From assembly GCA_029204225.1 (NCBI GenBank), contig CM055113.1:19739798-19803797 (forward strand): a DNA stretch of 64,000 bases, written 5' to 3'. The translations under genes and the position numbers were made by a program. The notes below the pieces were generated by a model. The model was not told where the DNA came from and ran no database searches. It saw only the letters and a list, made by a program, of their open reading frames with translations. Of this stretch, positions 33,441-42,989 are shown piece after piece. Origin of the DNA: Diphasiastrum complanatum (lineage: Eukaryota; Streptophyta; Lycopodiopsida; Lycopodiales; Lycopodiaceae). Each line of letters begins with the position of its first letter. The stretch's first letter is position 1.

Positions 33441-34840
33441 GTAGTCATAGGCCAGAATTCAACTTTGAGAACGTGAAGCAAAAGAACAACCCTAAACCTC
33501 AAAATATGAGGACGTGACATTAACCAATAACTAGTAATTTCTTCAATTTTGTTTCTGATTGAACTTGTCGTTTTTCACTGTTTCTAATATCTAGCATCCT
33601 GCAATGTAATATCAAGCACCACCCAATGAAGAAGTAGGGAGATCGTGGCTAGCAAGTGGCTCTTCAATACATGTTTTTTTATTTTAATATGAGCATTTCG
33701 ACCCCGTACATTATGGCCCAAAGAACGAGTTTCTAAGATTTAGTATAATGAGTATGTGTATCAGTGGACCCATTTTATTTGCAATTTGCAATCTTTAAGC
33801 TTTCTCTTGCATAAGCGGAAGACCGCGTGATTAATGAACATTTGTGAGGCTGGTCAAAGAAACTACAATATTGTTCTTTTGACCTAATAGGATACATTAA
33901 CTCTTGTCACACTTCAAAGACAAATAGAAGTTGTATTATTTTATCCAAAGAATTGCAAATAGAAGTTGTGGATGTTGGAAACTTACTAATTGGTTTAGAC
34001 CTCAAAAGTATCACTCAGTTACCTTAGGTCCATATTCAAGATAGTTGTTTGTCTGCTCATTTCGCAAAAACCTAACACATTAGAAAGGTCTTGACTTTTT
34101 GGTAGGGTGTAGAGAGGAGCCCTTTGTTTCCTTAACCCAAAGGGGATCTTGGAGAATATTACCATTTCCTTTTGGTAGTTGATGATTGTAGTTACTGAGA
34201 GCTTTGTGTGATTGATTGGACAAAAGCATTCCTTGAAGGGTTTGTAAGGCAATTGGTTGTTGACTATTCTTGACATAGGTGCATAATGTATGGAATGTCG
34301 CTCTTTGTATGTTAACGTGAGAAATTTCAATCAGTTTTATCATTTTGGCTCTGACATGGCTTTGTTTTCCATAAACAAAAAACGTATGGCCATACTAAAA
34401 TATTGATGTTGATGGGAAAGATTTGCAAAACACTTTATTAATGCATTCATTAGTGCTAGTAAAATAGAACTAACCCATGGATAGTTATTATGAGTGAATA
34501 TTGCAAGTGCTAGCTTTTGGGACAAGAAACAATCCTTGACCTATTTGTTCTCAATGTTGAATGTAGTGACACACATGTGATTATGTAACAAAACATAGGT
34601 TGTAAGAAGTCTATAATCTAACATTGTCATGGAAATACAGTGCGTTAGACTATGTTATGAAAGGGTGTACTATTTTTGTGCCCTAAGCTATTTCCCTTAG
34701 TTGGTGCCCTAACTTTCTTAAAAAGCTATCCAGGAATAGTGGTGATTCCATCTTGCCTTTACACTTCATATCTTTCACCATCCTTGCAATCTGAGGCCCT
34801 AAAGTGCCTAATTTTACAACAGGAATAAGTTCACACATTA
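33441..34840. other. No supported gene
   Basis: AT-rich sequence with short frames only. Minus-strand frames at 34019-34343 are open but show no domain. Confidence 0.4.
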
Positions 34841-35146
34841 TGGTTACATGAGTTGCTAGCAGAGATTGGTCTACATCAACACTTAGAGAGTGCCATTTTA
34901 TATGATAGCCAAAGTGGTATTCAGCTTGTTAAATTTCTTGTATATCATGCTAGAACCAAACATATAGAATTAAATATGATTTTGTACATGAGAGAGTACT
35001 TAGTTATGATGTTAGAAAAGTACAATGTAGTACTGTGGAACATATAGTTGATATCCTTACAAAGTCCTTGAGTAGGGACAAGTTTGAAATACTTAGAGAG
35101 AAGCTTCTTGTTGTGAATATAGAGAGTAAACTCAAACTTTAGGTAT
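34841..35146 (+). pseudogene. Copia RNase H C-terminal remnant
   Basis: The frame from 34853 reads LAEIGLHQHLESAILYDSQS, then GIQLVKFLVYHARTKHIELN and MREYLV. This is the copia RNase H C-terminal pattern in which DNQSAI..., HARTKHI and H..RE occur in order. The next phase gives VDILTKSL-like and KFEILREKL-like sequence up to about 35140. A TG at 35147 after this could be an LTR start. Nothing upstream of RNase H is preserved. Confidence 0.7.
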
Positions 35147-35271
35147 AGTGTTATAATTAAAAGCTTCAATTTATGTTGTTGACAAGAAGTCTTGTTTATT
35201 TCTTTAGTACTATATTTGGGTTGTGTACACATGTACTCTATATAGTGCAAGTCTTACCATGTAAGGATACC

Positions 35272-35360
35272 AGTACCCAAGGGAGTTGGCTCAATTGGTT
35301 ACCTTCACATCCGAAGTTTCTTTGGTCTCAAGTTCGAGCCTTCCCTTGGAAACCAAGAAG
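35272..35360 (+). mobile_element. tRNA-derived SINE-like insertion, copy 2
   Basis: The 89-bp insert is flanked by a perfect 14-bp direct repeat, CATGTAAGGATACC (35258-35271 and 35361-35374). It aligns end to end with the reverse complement of 32533-32618. It has the A-box region CTCAATTGGTTAC, a B-box AGTTCGAGCC and the same GGAAACCAAGAAG terminus. It appears to have landed in the LTR region of the copia remnant just to its left. Confidence 0.8.
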
Positions 35361-35561
35361 CATGTAAGGATACCTGGAAGAAAAGAGATAGCCAATGTGT
35401 TTCTCTTGAAGGCAGTTAGAGAAGAGACAAAGTTGGTTGACCATTGAAAAAAAAAATCATTTATTTGGACTATTCAACATCCTACTTAAGGCTAACATTA
35501 TGCTCTTCTCTTGTATGTGTAGTTTGCTTTGAGATCTAGAGACTTGCATCGTAGTTGACCG

Positions 35562-35600
35562 AGAGAGAGAGAGCGAGAGAGAGAGAGAGAGAGAGAGAGC
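35562..35600 (+). repeat. (GA)n microsatellite, one interruption
   Basis: About 39 bp of GA units with a GC interruption near 35573. Confidence 0.9.
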
Positions 35601-36275
35601 ATGCACGAAACCATTTTTTACAATTGCATGACAACCTAGCAAAAAAAAATTCAAGTCATGTGGTAATGTATTCGGGTATTGCTTGCTTGTTTATGCCTTG
35701 GTTAGTCTCTCTCATTCACAGTCCATTCGTGATTAGAGTTGATAAGACGATTTTCTATAAAGAAATGAAACACCATGGTTAATTTAAAAGTTAACAAGAG
35801 GATTCTTGCATTACTTTTCATATGAGTCCATTGTCTCTTTCTCAACATCAAAATCAACTTGATTGCAAAAATCATAGGGCAATGATGATGTACAAGTAAC
35901 ATAAATAAATGTGAAGATGATAACTTAACATCTGCCAGTAGGTCATCTATGCTAAAGGATATAGGATAACAGCAGATGGGGAGCAATGGGGGCAGCAAAC
36001 GATTTCCTTAAAATCCCACCTTTGTGTGAAAATATGCACCTTCAGTCCATCGATCTGTTCCTCTTTCAATTCTGATATCTGATGCAAAATGACTAACTGC
36101 TTATGTGTTTGTCAATTTCTGCAAATGCTACTTCAGATATCAGTGTCAGTGTGGCTGAGGAGCAGGTCCAGGCTTGGTTCCAGGACCATGTTGTAGTGAT
36201 CTTGCTTGAATTATCGGGGTAGAAGATTTTGTGTCGAGACTAAGCAATGCCTGATATTCAGACGGCCCAGATGAA
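35601..36275. other. No gene seen
   Basis: Non-coding. Its right part would be the 3' region of the candidate gene at 36276-36922. One minus-strand frame here (PMLRACSDSSGPSEYQALLS, about 36155-36299) is open but is in the wrong phase for the proposed splice. Confidence 0.35.
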
Positions 36276-36922
36276 TCAGAGCAAGCTCTTAGCATAGGTC
36301 TAATTCAAATTGTAAAAGAACATAGTTCACAGAGCAGCTAGTCGAAAGATTTGCAACTTATTAAACAGCAAAAATATTTCTTTAGCTCATTATTTAGTTT
36401 CTCGATGATGGTAATACTTACAACAGATGCAATTTGCCCCTCAGGAGTCCTTCTGTCAGCCTGGTTATAAGCTGAAGCCGTTGGATTGCCCTTCCTTTTT
36501 GACAAACCTGTTACAATATCGGAGACTAGGCTCAGTATTCTGATTGCTTGGGGTGACTGAGAAGGAATCAGTTCATGTAGGAGAAAAAGACATGTACCTG
36601 AGAAAAATAACCATGGCCACCAGCCACGACGTTTAGAGATACTCCTTTCGTTTCCATGCACAGTCCACAACGAGGAGGTCAGACTACCAATCCTGATTTT
36701 TGAGCTTACTGTCTTCTTGTAGCACTTTGAAATCACAGTCCAGAGATGTGATGGTTTCTGACTTTTCACGCCGACCTTCCATTGTGACCAGCCTATCCAC
36801 CTGAACACCCATAGCTGTTTTTCAGATGCCGGCTGCTGGGGCATCAAAGGCTTGTCCAATTCTCTCTGAATAATTGGACCTTGATGCGCCATCACAGAAG
36901 AATCATCCTTTGAACACCCCAT
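36276..36922 (-). CDS. Candidate multi-exon gene, unidentified small protein
   Basis: The minus strand has an ATG at 36922 (MGCSKDDSSVMAHQGPIIQR) in a frame ending at a strong donor, GTT|GTAAGT, at 36422. A matching phase-0 acceptor (GAATTAG) could join it to a final short exon, TYAKSLL then stop (36299-36276). The exon contains Trp-rich parts (FRWIGWSQWK, RRGWWPWLFFS) and a polar end, KRKGNPTASAYNQADRRTPE. A second possible intron lies inside it: donor TCAG|GTACATG near 36597 and acceptor AACAG near 36513. I recognise no family. A hydrophobic stretch at the internal possible intron would become a membrane segment if unspliced. Evidence is splice signals and frame length only. Confidence 0.3.
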
Positions 36923-37577
36923 GATTTATCTGCGGTCAGATTTCGGTCGTCTCCCTGCTTCGTAGATATATGCAAATGGCCAAAGGAGTACAGGTGAACA
37001 ATGACTTCCAAAAGAGCTTTCAAAAGTGAGCAATCACTGCAAACTAAAGCTGTCCTTATGCGGAATGCCTCCGGGCCCACACCTTTAAAATTTCAGCTCC
37101 ATCTCAAAACAAAACGTTACGTAAAGAAAGACAGACAACCTAGTTGATTTGCAGCAAAGAAGCAGCAAATTTCAAATGCCCAACAAAGCTTGTGTCAATT
37201 AGCGATCAATGGACGGAAACTGATATCGATATGAGGCCAGCCTTAAGTACACGAACTTCCTTTCTAAGATATTCGTTGAGTCGTGGTACACGGAACAACA
37301 GACACAGCCGGAGGACGTGTGAGGCACCACCTCATGAGTGTAACTACGAACAATGGCGAAATATATATCTGCACTCACTAGTGTAAGTCGCTGAGGCAGG
37401 ATATACACGACTTATTGAAAGCTGGGAGAGAGATCCTGCCGCCTTGATCTGGCTGCTGATGCAGTCTGCTGTATATAGAGTGATGCATCATGCATTGCTA
37501 GGATGGTCGAGGGCATTCAGCATTCAGCAATGAGAAGCAATTGAATGATTTTCAAGTGGCTGTATTGCAATTTGCCA
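36923..37577. other. Region upstream of the candidate gene; no coding sequence supported
   Basis: Short frames only. It may hold the 5' untranslated region of the minus-strand candidate at 36922. Confidence 0.35.
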
Positions 37578-37789
37578 GGATGGTTGAGAGCTTGAGCAAT
37601 TAGAAGCGGGATGGTTGAGAGCTTGAGCAATTAGAAGCAATTGAATGAATTTTTCACGTGGGTGTGCAGTGTGGAATCTGGATCAGCTTGGGTTGAGTGA
37701 TGTTGACTGCTTCAGCTCAACTTGTGGGTGTGCAGTGTGGAATCTGGATCAGCTTGGGTTCAGTGTTGTTGACTGCTTCAGCCCACAAG
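37578..37789 (+). repeat. Nested tandem duplications of 31 bp and 66 bp
   Basis: A 31-bp unit starting GGATGGTTGAGAGC occurs at 37578 and 37609. A 66-bp unit starting GTGGGTGTGCAGTG occurs at 37658-37723 and 37724-37789 with a few mismatches. The high identity suggests recent slippage or unequal exchange. Confidence 0.85.
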
Positions 37790-38695
37790 GCTGCCATGTC
37801 CATTGCCACACTCTACAAGAACTCCTCCATTGCTTAAATTGAGGTTCAGGGTTGCCCTTCATGCTTTATTTTCATGACATATTTCATGAACATGCATGAC
37901 GTATATCACAATGTTCATGCCCGTTAAGGGTTGCCATTCATGCTTTATTTTAGGCTTCTCCTTCATGCTTTTTTTTCATGACCTATTTTGCAATGTTCAT
38001 GATTGCCATTCAAATTTGATTTTGCAAAGGATAGTACTTTCAAGGCAAATTTCATTTTTAAAATTTAAATATTAAATTCCAATTAAAAGATGTATAAGAT
38101 TGTCCATTGCTCACAAAAAACATAGCTCAATTGTTGAAATTCATTTTTTACCACTTCATTTTAGATTTATAAAAAATGACAAATACAAATAGCCCAATTG
38201 TTGAAACTCATTTTTTACCACTTCATTTTAGATTTATAGGTTTTTTATATGACTCAGAATAAACTGATTTTAGTCGTAAATCTTAAGATTTAAGGTTTTC
38301 TTTTAACCTTTTATTGATTCCATAATAGTTTGTGGGTTTCTAATGAGGTTAGTTTTAAACTTTTATATGAGCAATGATTTGTCCTATTTACATTTGTCAT
38401 GTAGATTTCAAGCAAACCATATATTGAACAAGACGTGAGGCTTCTAGGTTGAATCTAGATGGATCCTCCCCACTAGCCAAGTTATTTCAACATTCGTGAA
38501 GCCCAAACCAAAATGAAAACTGAACTATGAACTTTGAAACTCTAAACTTGAAAAGTTGGATAACTCTAAGTTGGAAGTTGGCAAGTTGCAACCTAGCCCA
38601 TTGTTCAAACTTCAAACTTTGGGCCAAGCTCTCATATGGCCTATGCTAAAGTGCAAAATCTTTGAAGTTTGAAGTTGTGAATCTTAATTCTTATC
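37790..38695. other. AT-rich sequence with further short duplications
   Basis: 'ttcatgctttattt' recurs near 37858 and 37937. A block of about 65 bp ('caattgttgaaa.tcattttttaccac...') is repeated in tandem near 38130-38240. No gene is seen. Confidence 0.5.
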
Positions 38696-38740
38696 TCTAT
38701 ATACTAAAAGAAATGTGGTTTCCGAGCAGCGTGAGCTGCC
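38696..38740 (+). repeat. Helitron-like terminus candidate, copy 2
   Basis: Reads TCTATATACTAAAAG, then GTGGTTTCCGAGCAGCG and TGAGCTGCCCG. Both pieces have counterparts at 26990-27046, with the second piece in opposite relative orientation. It lies directly upstream of two gene-derived pseudogenes. Confidence 0.25.
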
Positions 38741-39018
38741 CGCTCATTTGTTTTTTGAAATAAAAAGGGAGTGAGATTGCCTACAAACAAGCATCGCTAT
38801 TGTTATCATTAGCTCCAGCATGAGCAGTTGCTGCAGCGCCGATGAATTGCGTTGCTTTTTTTTATTGATCTGGATTCTGCTTCTTTCGTATGTATGTCCT
38901 ACTTCAGGAGCCTTGCTCTCCGCTACACCATTGCCTACAGACGTTGCTTTGCGAGGAACATGACCATCTCCGACACAGCTCGCCCTCTGGATATGCGGTG
39001 GATGCAGGACGCCAGCAG

Positions 39019-39830
39019 ATGGATGCATTGGCTGCTTTGGATAAGCTCAAGACTCCCATCTGCATAGTGGGCTCTGGACCCCACTGCTCACACTGCGGCA
39101 ATCTACGCTTTCAAAGCCGAGCTGCAGCCTCTGCTCTTTGAAGGATGGATGGCAAATGGCATTGCTGCTGGTGGCCAACTCACCAAGTAGAAGCAGACAC
39201 TGTGATTGTGGCCACTGGTGCCATTGCAAAGAGGCTCAACTTTCCAGGTTACGGGGAGATAGGTGGGTTTTGGAACAAGGGTATATCTACATGTGCCGTC
39301 TATGATGGGGCTGCTCCGATCTTCAAAGGCAAGCCCCTGGCTGTGATTGGGGGTGGAGATTCCGCCATGGAGGAAGCCACTTTTTTAACAAAGTACGGAT
39401 CCAAGGTTTACATTATTCATCGGAGGGATCAATTTCGTGCCAGCAAGATCATGCCAAACAGAGCATTAACACACCCTAAGATCGAGGTTGTGTGGAATAG
39501 CGAAGTACAGGAGGCTTATGGAAACGAGAGAGGTCTTTTTGGGGGATTGAAAGTTAGAAATGTGCTGGCTGAGACCGTCACAGATTTACTAGTTGCTGGC
39601 CTCTTTTTTTCCATTGGCCGGTGAACCTGCTACAAAGTTTTTGAATGGGCAGTTGAAGACTGATGCTGATGGTTATTTGCTGACAAATCTAGGGACTACA
39701 CAAACAAGTGTGTCAGGTGTATTTGTGGCAAACGATGTTCAGGATAAGAAAAGGCAACAGACCGTCACTGCTGCTGGCATTGGTATATGTGCTCCTTCAG
39801 TCACTACCTCATCTTTTCTTGATTGTTGGT
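39019..39830 (+). pseudogene. NADPH-dependent thioredoxin reductase retrocopy (broken)
   Basis: The plant NTR N-terminus is visible, [11 protein letters not shown], with the FAD-binding GxGxxG start. A frameshift follows, then [20 protein letters not shown] and GGQLTK. A deletion of about 70 codons follows, rejoining at [20 protein letters not shown]. The next stretch is well preserved: [40 protein letters not shown] and [16 protein letters not shown]. The redox motif normally reads C-x-x-C, but here CAVY lacks the second cysteine, so the enzyme would be dead. Another frameshift near 39600 precedes [20 protein letters not shown] and [20 protein letters not shown], where the usual Gly-Asp is Asn-Asp. 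No introns are seen. A processed pseudogene is likely; transposon capture is an alternative. Confidence 0.85.
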
Positions 39831-39930
39831 GGGAGTGGGCTAAGAAAATGATAACTTTTTTTATAAATGAAATGCACATTAACTGGACAATCAGAAACAA
39901 TCAGTTCAAAATAAAATGGGACTCCTTATC

Positions 39931-39987
39931 TGTGTGTGTGTGTGTGTGTGTGCGTGTGTGCGTGTGTGTGTGCGTGCGTGCGCGTGC

Positions 39988-40022
<35 letters not shown>
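39931..40022 (+). repeat. Compound (GT)n-(GA)n microsatellite
   Basis: GT-rich units with GC interruptions to about 39990, then GA units. It separates the two pseudogenes. Confidence 0.95.
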
Positions 40023-40026
<4 letters not shown>

Positions 40027-40118
40027 ATGGTAGAAGTTGGAGGGAGGTGATGCATGAATGCAGGCAGCAGGATAGGGTGCACACACAACAAACAGAAGCA
40101 TTCACATAATCGGGTGCC

Positions 40119-40770
40119 ATGTCTTCCAACAGCGGCCTCACATTTAAGCTCCATTCATTGGTGATCGTAAATGTCTCAGATCATTTCACTCGCATCAAGG
40201 CCTAGAGTGGCGTCGGCACCACAGGCTCTCGGCCTCATCCCCGTGTGTATGGCTGCGTCATTGGGATCCAGTCCGGACGCATGGTCGAAATCTTGAATAG
40301 CTTTGAGCTTCACTACGATCCTGACTTGGATTTTATACATAGACCATTTCTTGAACTGAAGCAGGAGCAGTACATGAAGGTGTTCCCTACGTATGATATT
40401 TTGGGATGGCCACAAGTAGTGATATTCAGAACAATGATATGCAGATCCACAAGGCATTGGTGGACATCAACGAGAGCCCTATCTATGTGCTTCTAAATCC
40501 GGCCATTAATCGTGCTCAGAAGGATTTGCCTGTTACAATTTTTGAAAGCGAGCTGCATGTAATCGATGGAGTGCCTTCTATGATATTTGTCAGGTCGGCG
40601 TACACGATCGAGACGTTGGAAGTAGAGCGCATTTCTGAGGACCATGTTGCGCATATCAGACCTTCGGATGGAAGCTCGGCCGCCACTCAATTGTAACAGC
40701 CGCATCAAGGCCTTGCACAATCTTTTGTCGGCCATTCAAAAAGGAGAATCCCCATATGAGCTCTTGTACT
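40119..40770 (+). pseudogene. CSN6: COP9 signalosome subunit 6 retrocopy (broken)
   Basis: An ATG at 40119 starts MSSNSGLTFKLHSLVIVNVS, then DHFTRIKA and a premature TAG near 40203. The sequence continues in frame with RVYGCVIGIQSGRMVEILNS, FELHYDPDLDFIHRPFLELK and YDILGW. It then shifts frame to QIHKALVDINESPIYVLLNP, KDLPVTIFESELHVIDGVPS and YTIETLEVERISEDHVAHIR, ending SDGSSAATQL. A further shift gives NSRIKALHNLLSAIQKGES and the match ends near 40770, so the C-terminal part is lost. CSN6 is an MPN-domain (non-catalytic) subunit of the complex that removes NEDD8 from cullins. The absence of introns over several exon equivalents suggests a processed pseudogene. Confidence 0.85.
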
Positions 40771-41165
40771 ATTGAGACAAATTTTTTTTTGGATTTGCAA
40801 AAGAGACGAGACACTTTTTTCAAATGCGGGAGTGGATGCAGAGGCAGGTTGCTTTTCAACCGCTTAAACATCTTGCTTTGTTAAGCGTTTACGAGCAAGG
40901 CAAAATTAAACAGAGAGCATTACACATCATCGGCTGACCTGACCTGTGGAGTAATTTGCGCCGAAAGAAAATTAGGTGAGTGCTTCATAGTTTTATTGAT
41001 TCGATGCAATCAGTCTTAAGATACATGAGAATTTATGTAGATTTGAATCGAATGTCTAATGTGCTTTTGATGAGAAGAGATTGTGGCATCCCTTTGCAAT
41101 GTCGGAGATAGAATTGACAGGTGTTTATGCAAAAGCTCCCCTTCCTACAACCATGCGATGCATTT

Positions 41166-41216
<51 letters not shown>

Positions 41217-42025
41217 CCATGTAACAAACATTCCTATCAACAATAGGAGCATACAGCTACATCAACAGAAGTTGTGAACTGGGTCCAATTGACGTGCTTA
41301 CTGTTTATTTAGGCACTGCAATAAATTCTTTAGATAGAAGCAAATTTAGATTTGAGGACATTTTCTCCATAACATTAAATGAAGAAATTCTGGATACAGT
41401 TTCCCAGCTTTAGCCGTTGTTTCAACCAATAAAAGTTTAGTTTGGGATTCTTATGGTTCAATCGCAGTAGATGTATTCTTCAGACTGTGATTTCTATCAT
41501 TTTCTAATTATGTATGTGAGAAACAGTAGGCAATGGGCTGCAAATGACAATAAGAATGAAAGTTTTTGGAGTATTGTGATTGATTGATCTTGGGATCCTA
41601 GGTTGTTAGTTTACTTTATTGTTGGCACTCGGTAAAAAAAAAAGAAATATACATGATGTTAGAATGAAACCCCCCCTCCCTCCTTAATCTCTGTCCCTCT
41701 CCCTCTCCCCTAGAACTGATTTACAGGTTCAAGTGCATTTTCACATCATGCACTTTGGTTGTACCAACAACGTACATGATCTTGGATGATGTAAATCTAC
41801 AAGGGTAAATCAAGAGAGAGCCATAAATGAGCTGGAGTTGCAAATGAAATTTATGCCGCTTGATTGGAAGCATTTCTCTATTGATTCATCAGTCTTTCAG
41901 ATCATTGATCAGGCCACAATGCTTACTTAAGCAATAGCAAAGAAGTCCGCTTGTTCATGCTTTTGCAACCAACCATACCCTCTTATGTCTTTGTTAGAGG
42001 TATTTTCGGCCATACATAACTTACT
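40771..42025. other. No gene seen
   Basis: Non-coding. A short open stretch after the CSN6 match (ETRHFFQMREWMQRQ) has no recognised relative. Contains the (GA)n tract at 41169-41216. Confidence 0.4.
41169..41216 (+). repeat. (GA)n microsatellite, about 47 bp
   Basis: Uninterrupted GA units. Confidence 0.95.
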
Positions 42026-42481
42026 TTGCACTGTGCATTTACTATCTTACTTTTCGGGTTAAGTGGTGAGTTTTTTCGAGATGTTAAAGCTCTGTCACAA
42101 AATGCACCAGGAGTGCAAGATTGTTTAAAAGACAATCAAGGAGCTAGTACCTATCCGATTCCTATTTGGAGGATCCTAGATCCTTGTCTATTTGAAAATT
42201 GTACCACTCAAAAAATAGTCTTAGTATTATACAACACAGACCACGCACAACTAAACAAATCTCTCAGTTGTACAGACTTTAGACAATGTATAAATTTTGC
42301 ACTTTTTGTTTTATGGTTTCATAGGCCACTAGCACATTGTGGCATTAGAGAAAATCTAAGAAGTATGAGGGAGGTGTGTAGAGTATTTGACAATGAGGTG
42401 TTTTGTAACATTAGACTTCAATGCTTGGAGAGTTGTTATGTGGAAAGAGTTTTCACATGGAGGAAAAAAACTTTTTCATGA
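42026..42481 (+). other. Unidentified 151-codon open frame
   Basis: The frame begins MHCAFTILLFGLSGEFFRDV and contains many Cys and aromatic residues, for example CLFENCTTQKIVLVLYN and CNIRLQCLESCYVERVF. I recognise no domain, splice structure or retroelement motif. In AT-rich DNA a chance frame of this length is possible but uncommon. It could be a fragment of a decayed gene. Confidence 0.2.
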
Positions 42482-42919
42482 AAGGTGATGTAGATTTCTT
42501 TTGCCTTCATGAGAAAGATCCAATTGAGAGAGCTTCTTGCTAAATGGTAATAGTATAAGAAAGAAAAAGAAGACTCTCGAACAAAAGCCCATCTTCTACC
42601 TTGGTCTCAAATTTGTGACAATGGGGCTTATCCAAAGCTTTTGTAACAACTAGCTTGAGCCTCAAGCTCTAAACCACTCCACACAAGGGACAACAATATT
42701 GAAGATGAATTATGACCCATTGGATATTTAGAATGGTCTTGAGCATCTAGTGATTGAGAGTGAGGTGACAGAGAGGGAAGATGATTGTAAACTCTCATTA
42801 GAGCCCTTTTTGGACTCAAAAAGGGCATCTTCTTTGCCTAAACATATTTGCTAATTAGGGTTAGTTGTCCTGTGTGGCAATTCACCCTGGGTTTATCATG
42901 GGTTAACTCACATTCCAAT

Positions 42920-42923
<4 letters not shown>

Positions 42924-42987
<64 letters not shown>
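42924..42987 (+). repeat. (GA)n microsatellite, about 64 bp
   Basis: Uninterrupted GA units. Confidence 0.95.

Positions 42988-42989
<2 letters not shown>

Noticed and set aside
34019-34343. Minus-strand frames near 34.2 kb as a possible gene
   Set aside because: No recognisable motif and both frames cover the same DNA in different phases without codon-level support.
42026-42481. A complete new gene at this 151-codon frame
   Set aside because: No domain, no splice signals and no supporting context; kept only as an unidentified frame.
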